DNA from: RGIG9114 sp045592865
GTDB lineage: Bacteria; Bacillota; Clostridia; Oscillospirales; JAGBHD01
Reading direction: 5' to 3'
Length of the DNA stretch: 5,374 nt
Assembly (NCBI GenBank): GCA_045592865.1
Contig: JAZNVP010000095.1
Coordinates: 1-5,374 of the forward strand
The translations under genes and the position numbers were made by a program. Of this stretch, positions 1 through 5,374 are shown piece by piece (the first letter of the stretch is position 1; each line of letters starts with the position of its first letter). The notes beneath the pieces were generated by a model, which searched no databases, had not been told where the DNA came from, and worked only from the letters and a program-made list of their open reading frames with translations.

Positions 1-33
1 AGGGGCGCCTCGTCACCACTTGAGTACTACTCC
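1..33 (-). tRNA. tRNA-Ser, 5' part only (probably GCU anticodon)
   Basis: Read on the minus strand from 33 to 1 this gives a 7-nt acceptor strand GGAGTAG, then TA, a D stem CTC/GAG (24-22 with 11-9), a D loop with the GTGG core, and the 5' anticodon-stem strand CGCCC (7-3). The last two bases, CT, are anticodon-loop positions 32 and 33, so the window ends directly before the anticodon. The GGAG..GTACTCAAGTGG start and the GAGGCGCCCCT stretch closely resemble Firmicutes tRNA-Ser(GCU). The serine identity and GCU anticodon are inferred from that resemblance, because the anticodon and variable arm lie outside. It follows tRNA-Ser(UGA) by a 27-nt spacer and is probably co-transcribed with it. Confidence 0.8.
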
Positions 34-60
34 GTGTAACGTCCTAAAAAAATATTTAAT

Positions 61-149
<89 letters not shown>

Positions 150-164
150 TCAACGCGCCCTAAT

Positions 165-193
165 ATGATAACATAAGGGCACTTAATTGTCAA
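165..193 (-). promoter_or_regulatory. Sigma-A-type promoter for the tRNA-Ser pair
   Basis: On the minus strand a perfect -35 TTGACA (193-188) is followed by a 17-nt spacer and a -10 TATCAT (170-165). Predicted transcription starts at about G158, giving a leader of some nine bases before the mature tRNA 5' end at 149. It lies between the recG stop and the tRNA, so the tRNAs need not depend on the recG operon. Confidence 0.82.
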
Positions 194-207
194 GAATAAA
201 ATGACGT

Positions 208-2241
208 TTAGAGATAAACATTTTCAAATTTATCCTCGAACAGTTCATTAACATATCTCTTTATTTCTGCGTTTTCGGGTTGCTTTAACATAGGGTCGGT
301 TTTTATCATTGCACTTGCCGCTTCACTCGCCTTTTTAACTATCCGCATATCACTTGCAAGGTCTGCAATTTTAAAGGACGGAAGTCCGTGCTGCATATTC
401 CCGAAGAAATCACCGGGGCCTCTTGTTTTAAGATCAAATTCGGCTATTTTAAACCCGTCAGCCGTGTCGCAGATAGCTTTAAGGCGCGATTTAGCCGTTT
501 CACCTTTTGAATCGGAAACTAATATGCAATAGGATTTATGCTTTCCTCTTCCAACTCTTCCTCTAAGCTGATGGAGTTGGGAAAGCCCGAATCTTTCAGC
601 GTTTTCGATCATCATAATATTAGCGTTGGGAACGTCCACACCGACCTCGACTACTGTGGTTGAAATCAGAAGCTTTACTTCTCCCTTTTGGAAGGCTGAC
701 ATAACCTCATCCTTTTCCTTCGGCTTCATTTTACCGTGGAGCACCGCCATCGGAACGTCCTTTACGGGACTTTTCTTCAGCATTTCGCTATACTCTTCTA
801 TTGAAATAAGGTCGTTCTCGATATTATTCTCTATTAACGGACAGACGATATACGCGTTTCTTCCCTCGTTGCAATGATCTCTTATAAATCCGAGTGCACG
901 GGTTCTGATGGACGAATCTATCTTAAATGTATCGACCTTTTCCCTACCCTTAGGAATTTCAGATAGCACACTTATATCAAGGTCGGAATACATTACGAGT
1001 GCTAAAGTTCTCGGAATGGGAGTTGCCGACATAACGAGGCAGTGGACTCCATTTCCTTTACCTAAAAGTCTGGAACGTTGAGCCACGCCGAAGCGGTGTT
1101 GCTCGTCGGTTATAACAAGACCGAGGTTTTTAAACTCCACGTCCTTTTCTATAACGGCGTGGGTGCCGATAACTACCTGCACCTGTCCTGTAAAGATGGA
1201 CTCCTTTACACTTCTTTTTTCAGATGCTTTCAAGGAACCCGACAATAAAGCGGTTTTAACGCCGAATTTATCGAGAAAACCTCTTAAGGTTTCGAGGTGT
1301 TGAGCTGCTAATATCTCGGTTGGTGCCATCAGGACCGACTGATATCCGCTCTTTGCCGCCGCCAAAATAAGCGCCGCCGCGACAAGAGTTTTACCCGAGC
1401 CTACGTCTCCCTGCAGAAGTCTGTTCATAAGGGTGCCGTTTTTGAGGTCTTCGAGCGCTTCGTCAACTGCCTTTCGCTGAGAGCCCGTCGGTTCAAAGGG
1501 CAGGGTTTTATAGAACTCTTCGGGTGAAAAGTCCTCGTTTATTTTTATATTTGTTTTTTCCTTTGAAACGTTTTTAAGTTTTAAAAGGCCTAACTGAAAA
1601 TAGAAAAGTTCGTCGAAGATAAGCCTTTCCCTTGCTATTTCGAGGGTTTCTTCACTTTCGGGGTGGTGGATCTCTCTTATGGCTTTATCGAGAGAAACAA
1701 GCCCGACCTCATTTTTAATTTCTATGGGAAGAGGATCGCTTATACTGGTGTTTTCAAGGATATATTCAATATTCTTGGATATAACGTTACTCGTTAGCAT
1801 TCCCTTTCCTCTATACTGCGGGACGAGTTTATCGGGAAGATTTTCGGGATAAACAAAGGGGTTTGTTATTTCGGCGCCGTAAAGGTTCTTTGTTACTCTG
1901 CCATAAAGCACACATTCGTCACCGTTTTTAAGTTTTTCGGGGGTATAGGGGTTATTATAATAGACCACCGCAATTTTTCCGCTTTCATCGTAGGCCTGAA
2001 ATCTTGTTATGGTGAGTCCTCTTATCCTCTTTTTTGTTTCACCCGTCTTGGACACGGTTACTCTGACAGAGGCTATATCTCCATCGTAAAGCTCGGAAAT
2101 AAGGCTTATTTTGCCTGGGTTTATGTAACCTTTAGGAAAATAACGCAAAAGGGCATCGGGCGAAGAGATTCCGAGGCTTTTATAAGCCTCGGCTCTTTTC
2201 TCGCCGATACCCTTAACATATCTGAGTTCACGTATATTCAA
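208..2241 (-). CDS. recG: ATP-dependent DNA helicase RecG
   Basis: RecG is a monomeric superfamily 2 DNA translocase that reverses stalled replication forks and migrates branched recombination intermediates. At 677 aa it is full length. The N-terminus has a helix-hairpin-helix-like stretch (VKGIGEKRAEAY, about 9-20), followed by the OB-fold wedge region (about 50-150). Helicase motifs are complete: Walker A GDVGSGKT (278-285), motif Ia APTEILAAQH (306-315), DEQH box (379-382), SATPIPRT (405-412), a motif V segment VEVGVDVPNA (531-540) and QLRGRVGRG (558-566). The TRGPGDFFG segment (607-615) is the conserved translocation (TRG) element. The start is TTG at 2241, chosen because a perfect AGGAGG lies 8 nt upstream and the protein begins exactly where the family does. 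The gene follows fakA by 18 nt, the usual Firmicutes order. No U-tract terminator follows its TAA stop, so some read-through into the tRNAs is possible. Confidence 0.98.
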   Translation of the reverse strand: MNIRELRYVKGIGEKRAEAYKSLGISSPDALLRYFPKGYINPGKISLISELYDGDIASVRVTVSKTGETKKRIRGLTITRFQAYDESGKIAVVYYNNPYTPEKLKNGDECVLYGRVTKNLYGAEITNPFVYPENLPDKLVPQYRGKGMLTSNVISKNIEYILENTSISDPLPIEIKNEVGLVSLDKAIREIHHPESEETLEIARERLIFDELFYFQLGLLKLKNVSKEKTNIKINEDFSPEEFYKTLPFEPTGSQRKAVDEALEDLKNGTLMNRLLQGDVGSGKTLVAAALILAAAKSGYQSVLMAPTEILAAQHLETLRGFLDKFGVKTALLSGSLKASEKRSVKESIFTGQVQVVIGTHAVIEKDVEFKNLGLVITDEQHRFGVAQRSRLLGKGNGVHCLVMSATPIPRTLALVMYSDLDISVLSEIPKGREKVDTFKIDSSIRTRALGFIRDHCNEGRNAYIVCPLIENNIENDLISIEEYSEMLKKSPVKDVPMAVLHGKMKPKEKDEVMSAFQKGEVKLLISTTVVEVGVDVPNANIMMIENAERFGLSQLHQLRGRVGRGKHKSYCILVSDSKGETAKSRLKAICDTADGFKIAEFDLKTRGPGDFFGNMQHGLPSFKIADLASDMRIVKKASEAASAMIKTDPMLKQPENAEIKRYVNELFEDKFENVYL

Positions 2242-2249
2242 GAGGAAAC

Positions 2250-2255
2250 CCTCCT
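2250..2255 (-). promoter_or_regulatory. Ribosome-binding site of recG
   Basis: Perfect AGGAGG on the minus strand, 8 nt before the TTG at 2241-2239. It decides the unusual TTG start and lies in the 18-nt gap between the fakA stop and recG. Confidence 0.85.
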
Positions 2256-2259
2256 AAAG

Positions 2260-3900
2260 TTATTCAACCGACATAATGATATAGTATACAGGCTGACCGC
2301 CGGGAAGCATCGTTACTTCCGCTGAATCGGGAAGCTTTGCCGTTACTTCGCCGAGCACCTTCTCTGCATCCTCTTCGGAAACGTCCTCACCGTAGAAGAT
2401 GGTTACTATACTGGAATCCTTTTTATAGAGGTTCTTTGCAAGTTTAGCCGCCGCTTTGGGAAGATCCTTCTCTGTGAATGCGACCTTTCCGTTTTCGAGC
2501 GCTAAAAGTTCGCCCTCTTTGATCTTATGGCCATCATAATCTGAGTCTCTCGCCGCGAAGGTTATCTGACCCGTTGCGACCTTTTCATAAGCCTTCTTCA
2601 TTTCGAGAAGGTTCTTATCCGCGTCTTCTATATCGGGGTCGAACGCGATAAGCGCCGAGATACCCTGCGGGATCGTTTTGGTGGGGAGAACGCAGACGCG
2701 TCTGTCGTTAACTAAAGAGATGGTCTGCTCTGCCGCCATAATTATATTTTTATTGTTAGGAAGCACGAAAACTACCTTTGCGGGAGTTGCCATAACTGCC
2801 TTGCGGATATCCTCGGTGCTCGGGTTCATAGTCTGACCGCCCGACACTATCTGGTATGCTCCGAGGTCGCGAAATAGTTCCTCAATTCCGCTTCCTGCGG
2901 CAACTGCAACAAAGCCGTAAGGCTCGGTCGGTTCTGCAACCGAGGGTTCTTCCTTTTTGGGAGCGGCAGCGGTTTTCTGACCGTTATGCTGCTCACGCAT
3001 ATTTTCTATCTTCATTTTGGTAAGGCTTCCGAATTTTAAGCCCTCCTGCAACGCGTTACCGGGGTCGTTAGTGTGAACGTGGACCTTTATAATATCCTCA
3101 TCGTCTACAACAACGGCACTGTCACCAATTGATTCGAGATAAGCCCTTAAAAGAAGAGGGTCGTTATCATTTTCTTTCATTACGATAAACTCGGTGCAAT
3201 AGGTGAAGGTGATCTCGGTATCGGTATTGGCGGCGGCGTTCTCATACTCTTCCTCGGTGGAAAGACGGATCTCGGTTTCTTCTTCTCCGACGACGATCTC
3301 ACCCGTTTCGAATACGCTTCTCATACCCTCGAAAATAAAGAGAAGGCCCTTTCCTCCTGCATCGACAACCCCTGCTTTTTTAAGCACGGGAAGAATGTTG
3401 GGAGTGTCGTCCAGGGCTTCTTTAGCCGCTTTGCAGATACCTGCCCAAAGCTTAACGGGATCGGCCTCATCGCTTTTTTCTGCCCATTCCCCTGCAAGTC
3501 TTGCAACGGTTAGAATGGTTCCCTCTGTGGGCTTCATAACTGCTTTATATGCGGTTTCAACACCTAACTTCAAAGCCTCTGCGATATCAGAAGCAGAAGC
3601 CTCTTCTTTTCCTTTAAGGCCTTTGGAAAAGCCTCTGAATAAAAGCGAGAGAATAACGCCCGAGTTTCCTCTTGCGCCGCGAAGCAGAGCCGAAGCCACA
3701 ACTGCGCTTACCTCGCCTACCGTTTCGGCAGAACTGCTTTTAAGCTCTTTAACTGCCGACTCGATGGTCATAGACATATTCGTTCCCGTATCGCCATCGG
3801 GCACAGGGAAAACGTTCAAGCGGTCGACCGCCTGCCTGTTAGCGATTATGCTGTTAGCACCCGAAACGAATGCGTCTCTAAGAATTTTGCCGGTTATCAT
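2260..3900 (-). CDS. fakA: Fatty acid kinase catalytic subunit FakA (DAK2-domain protein YloV)
   Basis: FakA transfers phosphate from ATP to a fatty acid bound by a FakB (DegV-family) partner; the acyl-phosphate feeds phospholipid synthesis. No fakB is visible here. With the ATG at 3900 the protein is 546 aa, matching B. subtilis YloV in size. The N-terminal DhaL/DAK2 nucleotide-binding domain (about 1-200) carries NVFPVPDGDTGTN (29-41; D35 and D37 should hold Mg-ATP), RGARGNSGVI (74-83), GTILTVARLAGEWA (127-140) and VDAGGKGLL (179-187). The middle domain keeps Cys235 and the HVH pair (His274, His276), which match the zinc ligands reported for S. aureus FakA. A Pro/Ala/Glu/Lys-rich linker (about 305-327) leads to the C-terminal FakB-interacting domain. 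A TTG at 3918 would add six residues, but the AGGGGAG at 3915-3909 sits 8 nt before the ATG, so the ATG is preferred. It lies between yloU (14-nt gap) and recG (18-nt gap). The kinase role is inferred from homology. Confidence 0.95.
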   Translation of the reverse strand: MITGKILRDAFVSGANSIIANRQAVDRLNVFPVPDGDTGTNMSMTIESAVKELKSSSAETVGEVSAVVASALLRGARGNSGVILSLLFRGFSKGLKGKEEASASDIAEALKLGVETAYKAVMKPTEGTILTVARLAGEWAEKSDEADPVKLWAGICKAAKEALDDTPNILPVLKKAGVVDAGGKGLLFIFEGMRSVFETGEIVVGEEETEIRLSTEEEYENAAANTDTEITFTYCTEFIVMKENDNDPLLLRAYLESIGDSAVVVDDEDIIKVHVHTNDPGNALQEGLKFGSLTKMKIENMREQHNGQKTAAAPKKEEPSVAEPTEPYGFVAVAAGSGIEELFRDLGAYQIVSGGQTMNPSTEDIRKAVMATPAKVVFVLPNNKNIIMAAEQTISLVNDRRVCVLPTKTIPQGISALIAFDPDIEDADKNLLEMKKAYEKVATGQITFAARDSDYDGHKIKEGELLALENGKVAFTEKDLPKAAAKLAKNLYKKDSSIVTIFYGEDVSEEDAEKVLGEVTAKLPDSAEVTMLPGGQPVYYIIMSVE

Positions 3901-3908
3901 CAAACAGT

Positions 3909-3915
3909 CTCCCCT
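3909..3915 (-). promoter_or_regulatory. Ribosome-binding site of fakA
   Basis: AGGGGAG on the minus strand, 8 nt upstream of the ATG at 3900 and touching the last base of the yloU TGA stop. Its position favours the ATG over the TTG at 3918, which lies immediately before it. Confidence 0.75.
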
Positions 3916-4262
3916 CAAACGATCATTGAATCAACGTTGACCGTTACTTTGGCAACATTCATTCCAGTTGCATCTTCAACAACATACTTTACCTTGTGAA
4001 CAATGCTTTTAACGATTGCGGTTATGTTAACTCCGAACATAACTGCGATATGGATATTTATATAAAGTTTATTATCAATGCATCTAACCTTAACTCCGCG
4101 GTTTTCTTTATTCTTCTTGAAGAACGAAAGAATTCCCTGATGGGCAGAGCCAACTGCCATTCCTGCGACACCATAGCATTCTCTGACTGCTGCGCTGACA
4201 AGGGAAGCGAAACAATCCTGGGTGATAACAATATCGCCTTTATAGGTTTCTATTTTTACCAT
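3915..4262 (-). CDS. yloU: Asp23/Gls24-family protein YloU
   Basis: A 115-aa protein of the Asp23/Gls24 family (alkaline-shock/envelope-stress proteins). It shows the family pattern: a short beta-rich start (YKGDIVITQDCF), a helix running into AAVRECYGVAGMA (residues 25-37), then beta strands (GVKVRCIDNKLYINIHIAVMFG), a helix (ITAIVKSIVHKVKYVVEDATG) and a last strand (VAKVTVNVDSMIV). No signal peptide or membrane segment is seen, so it is cytosolic unless anchored by a partner. The molecular role of YloU proteins is poorly known; its near-constant position before fakA/yloV suggests a link to fatty-acid or envelope metabolism, which is inference. The start is ATG 4262, with AGGAGG 7 nt upstream. 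An in-frame ATG at 4301 would add 13 residues but has no ribosome-binding site and lies only about ten bases from the predicted transcription start. It is the first gene of the operon. Confidence 0.93.
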   Translation of the reverse strand: MVKIETYKGDIVITQDCFASLVSAAVRECYGVAGMAVGSAHQGILSFFKKNKENRGVKVRCIDNKLYINIHIAVMFGVNITAIVKSIVHKVKYVVEDATGMNVAKVTVNVDSMIV

Positions 4263-4269
4263 AATACAT

Positions 4270-4275
4270 CCTCCT
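4270..4275 (-). promoter_or_regulatory. Ribosome-binding site of yloU
   Basis: AGGAGG on the minus strand, 7 nt upstream of the ATG at 4262. It fixes the yloU start and argues against the upstream in-frame ATG at 4301. Confidence 0.88.
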
Positions 4276-4316
4276 TCAGAAAGAAATACATAAAAACTCA
4301 TTTTATTATCCAGAGC

Positions 4317-4345
4317 ATTATAACATATATTTCCCGTTTTTGCAA
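4317..4345 (-). promoter_or_regulatory. Promoter of the yloU-fakA-recG operon
   Basis: On the minus strand, -35 TTGCAA (4345-4340), a 17-nt spacer and a perfect -10 TATAAT (4322-4317) preceded by an extended TGT. The predicted start is near 4311-4309, giving a leader of about 48 nt. It begins just after the terminator of the upstream non-coding transcript, so the operon can be expressed independently of that RNA. Confidence 0.88.
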
Positions 4346-4355
4346 GTAAATAAAC

Positions 4356-4383
4356 AAAAAAACCCCCGCCTTTTTGGCGGGGG
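4356..4383 (-). terminator. Strong intrinsic terminator
   Basis: On the minus strand a perfect 8-bp stem CCCCCGCC/GGCGGGGG with loop AAAAA (4383-4363) is followed by seven T residues (4362-4356). On the plus strand the stem is followed by CAAATC with no T-run, so the terminator acts on leftward transcription only. No protein gene ends here on that strand. It therefore terminates the non-coding transcript starting near 4668. Confidence 0.93.
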
Positions 4384-4386
4384 CAA

Positions 4387-4413
4387 ATCTACTTAATACA
4401 TTGGACTTCTCCT
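4387..4413 (-). repeat. Imperfect direct repeat, copy B
   Basis: This 27-nt segment matches 4495-4520 at 21 of 26 aligned positions plus a one-base insertion. On the minus strand the shared pattern is AGGAGA(A)GTCC, then TGT, TAAGTA and AT. It ends just before the terminator stem and contains the third purine-rich GUCC motif of the candidate RNA. Confidence 0.6.
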
Positions 4414-4494
4414 ATCATCTTATTTTTCTATAATTCTGAAAAAAGTTTTTAGCATATATATCAACTCCGATGGTATTATCTGAAATCCAACTAT

Positions 4495-4520
4495 ATTTAC
4501 TTAGAACACGGGACTCTCCT
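4495..4520 (-). repeat. Imperfect direct repeat, copy A
   Basis: The 26-nt partner of 4387-4413, offset by 108 nt. On the minus strand it starts with AGGAGAGTCC right after the hairpin at 4524-4539 and ends with TAAGTAAAT. The same hairpin-then-repeat order holds at copy B, which suggests a duplicated structural module rather than chance similarity. Confidence 0.6.
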
Positions 4521-4674
4521 CATTTCTTAAACTCAAGAATTAATTAGTCCTCTAAACGAAATTTGGTTTTAAATTAACCGGCCCTTTGGACTCACCCCTT
4601 TCTTTAAAACTTTTCCGACGATTTCGGTGGATCCTTCTCCATGGGTCCTTACTCCTTTCGTTTCTTTCAACTAG

Positions 4675-4703
4675 ATTTTACCATATGCGCCTTTAAATGT
4701 AAA
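4675..4703 (-). promoter_or_regulatory. Promoter of the non-coding transcript
   Basis: On the minus strand, -35 TTTACA (4703-4698), a 17-nt spacer and -10 TAAAAT (4680-4675) with an extended TGG just before it. Transcription should begin near 4668. It diverges from the rdgB promoter; the two -10 elements are about 85 bp apart. Confidence 0.75.
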
Positions 4704-4740
4704 TTGACATATTGCATAAAATTACGCTTGAAATTTCTAC

Positions 4741-4766
4741 TACCACTTTTGTTTCAATATGTGGTA
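4741..4766. promoter_or_regulatory. Candidate operator: inverted repeat across the rdgB promoter
   Basis: TACCAC (4741-4746) and GTGGTA (4761-4766) are perfect 6-bp inverted arms separated by 14 bp, so their centres are 20 bp apart, about two helical turns. One arm covers the -35 position and the other enters the -10 box, the geometry of a repressor site. A repeat of this length can occur by chance, so this is only a candidate. Confidence 0.3.
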
Positions 4767-4776
4767 TAATTATAAT
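4762..4776 (+). promoter_or_regulatory. rdgB promoter: extended -10 with tandem TATAAT
   Basis: TGGTATAAT (4762-4770) is an extended -10 element, and a second TATAAT follows directly at 4771-4776. The -35 for the first box, about 4742-4747 (ACCACT), is poor, as expected for an extended -10 promoter. The second box could use TTGTTT (4749-4754) with a 16-nt spacer. Predicted starts lie near 4777-4783, leaving a leader of about 25-30 nt before rdgB. Confidence 0.72.
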
Positions 4777-4795
4777 GTTGAGTGTTTTTTAATAC

Positions 4796-4799
4796 GGAG
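4796..4799 (+). promoter_or_regulatory. Ribosome-binding site of rdgB
   Basis: GGAG within ACGGAGA, 7 nt upstream of the ATG at 4807. An ATG at 4802 is out of frame and stops after two codons, so 4807 is the start. Confidence 0.75.
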
Positions 4800-4806
4800 A
4801 AATGAT

Positions 4807-5374
4807 ATGAAACTGATAATTGCATCAAATAACAAAAATAAGATACGCGAGATAAAGCAGATACTCGGCGGTAAATTCGAGGAGATCCTTTCTCTCTCGG
4901 AAGCGGGTATTGATCACGACACCGTTGAGGACGGTCAGACTTTTATGGAGAACGCGATGAAGAAGGCGCGTGAGATTGCCGAGATCTCGGGGTGCTTCGC
5001 GATCGCTGACGACAGTGGCATTTCCGCCGATGCTCTCGGCGGTGAGCCCGGTATTTATTCGGCACGTTACTGCGGCAGACACGGAGATGACGAAGCCAAC
5101 AACCGACTTTTACTCGAGAATTTAAAGGACAAGGAAAACAAAAAGGCGCACTACACCGCCGCTATTGCGCTCTGCTCCCCTGAAGGCAAATTTACCTGCG
5201 CCGAAGGGTATATGCACGGCGAGATAATTGATACTCCGAGAGGAGACGGCGGATTTGGATATGATCCTATTTTCTATCTGCCCGACAGAAAATGCACCGC
5301 CGCAGAGCTTTCTGCAGAAGAGAAAAACAGAATTAGCCACCGCGCCGAAGCGTTAAGGGAACTACTGAAGAAGT
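4807..5374 (+). CDS. rdgB: XTP/dITP diphosphatase (RdgB/HAM1 family), 3' end missing
   Basis: This house-cleaning enzyme hydrolyses XTP, ITP and dITP to the monophosphate and pyrophosphate, keeping deaminated purines out of DNA and RNA. The frame stays open to the window edge: 189 codons are present and the family is about 195-205 aa, so only a few C-terminal residues are missing. Family signatures are all present: SNNKNKIREI (7-16), ENAMKKA (50-56), ADDSG (67-71; Mg-binding acidic residues), GGEPGIYSARY (78-88), GFGYDPIF (149-156, base recognition) and the C-terminal ISHRAEAL (176-183). The gene diverges from the yloU-fakA-recG operon and has its own promoter; anything downstream is out of view. 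The lack of an in-window stop reflects truncation by the edge, not a broken gene. Confidence 0.96.
   Translation, partial: MKLIIASNNKNKIREIKQILGGKFEEILSLSEAGIDHDTVEDGQTFMENAMKKAREIAEISGCFAIADDSGISADALGGEPGIYSARYCGRHGDDEANNRLLLENLKDKENKKAHYTAAIALCSPEGKFTCAEGYMHGEIIDTPRGDGGFGYDPIFYLPDRKCTAAELSAEEKNRISHRAEALRELLKK

Larger units (their letters stand above)
4356..4668 (-). ncRNA. Unassigned structured non-coding RNA (about 313 nt) or terminated leader
   Basis: A leftward promoter (4675-4703) and a strong terminator bound this stretch, and no ORF longer than about a dozen codons with a ribosome-binding site fills it. The predicted RNA contains several local hairpins (4615-4627, 4524-4539, 4423-4443), each followed by a purine-rich GGnGAnGUCC-type motif (4598-4588, 4521-4511, 4413-4403). 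It also has a possible long-range stem pairing 4490-4483 with 4409-4401. It lacks the hallmark motifs I know for T-box, RNase P, tmRNA, SRP RNA, 6S RNA and the common riboswitches. It may be a free small RNA, or a leader whose terminator controls the yloU-fakA-recG operon. That it is transcribed is inferred from the promoter and terminator. Confidence 0.6.

Noticed and set aside
626..877. An 83-codon plus-strand frame opposite recG
   Set aside because: It overlaps conserved RecG helicase motifs on the other strand and has Ser/Thr/Phe-rich composition with no recognisable domain.
3321..3506. A 61-codon minus-strand frame inside fakA in another frame
   Set aside because: It is an out-of-frame reading of conserved FakA sequence, with no ribosome-binding site or domain.
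3203..3940. A 245-codon open frame on the plus strand opposite fakA
   Set aside because: It is antisense to the well-conserved FakA reading frame, has low-complexity Ser/Pro/Ala-rich content and matches no family. It is a shadow of fakA codon bias.
4263..4301. Longer YloU start at the in-frame ATG 4301
   Set aside because: It has no ribosome-binding site and sits about ten bases after the predicted transcription start, whereas ATG 4262 has a perfect AGGAGG at good spacing.
3996..4349. A 117-codon plus-strand frame opposite yloU
   Set aside because: It is antisense to YloU, its promoter and its leader, with no family resemblance.
4356..4668. Assignment of the candidate RNA to RNase P, T-box, tmRNA, 6S, SRP or a common riboswitch
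   Set aside because: GAGGAGAGUCC resembles the RNase P GAGGAAAGUCC motif, but the partner 3' conserved regions are absent. No T-box core, tmRNA acceptor ends, SRP tetraloop motif or familiar riboswitch core was seen.
4704..4709. Perfect TTGACA as the -35 of rdgB
   Set aside because: No -10 box lies 16-18 bases downstream of it; the good TATAAT boxes begin 55 and 61 bases after its end.
4825..5340. Two minus-strand frames opposite rdgB
   Set aside because: The plus strand encodes all RdgB signature motifs over the same bases, so these are shadows.

Overview
The window carries four protein genes and two serine tRNA genes. On the minus strand the order is yloU (Asp23 family), fakA/yloV (fatty acid kinase, DAK2 family), recG, tRNA-Ser(UGA), then the 5' part of a second tRNA-Ser. 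The plus-strand rdgB/HAM1 nucleotide pyrophosphatase gene diverges from them and runs off the right edge. The yloU-yloV-recG order is a classic Firmicutes arrangement. Strong AGGAGG ribosome-binding sites, a TTG start and sigma-A promoters with 17-nt spacers fit the same group. Codon use is moderately GC-rich and the intergenic DNA AT-rich, so I would guess an uncultured or gut Clostridia (Oscillospiraceae-like), but no gene here proves the lineage.

Layout: 1-33 is the start of a tRNA-Ser, cut by the window edge just before its anticodon. 61-149 is a complete tRNA-Ser(UGA) with encoded CCA. 165-193 is a strong promoter for the tRNAs. 208-2241 is recG, 2260-3900 fakA and 3915-4262 yloU; these three are separated by only 18 and 14 nt and form one operon from a promoter at 4317-4345. 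4263-4806 is a 544-nt intergenic region. 4807-5374 is rdgB, lacking only its last few codons.

The intergenic region is the most interesting part. On the minus strand it has a good extended -10 promoter (4675-4703) and a strong intrinsic terminator (4356-4383), which together delimit a roughly 313-nt transcript with no credible protein gene. That RNA contains repeated modules (a small hairpin followed by a purine-rich GGnGAnGUCC-type motif) and a 26/27-nt imperfect direct repeat. I match it to no RNA family I can recall. It is either a free-standing small RNA or a long terminated leader of the yloU-fakA-recG operon, which also has its own promoter just after the terminator.

The protein genes are housekeeping. 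FakA activates fatty acids held by a FakB protein not encoded here, YloU is a small Asp23-family protein usually encoded beside it, RecG remodels stalled replication forks, and RdgB removes non-canonical purine triphosphates. A possible operator (TACCAC-N14-GTGGTA) lies across the rdgB promoter.
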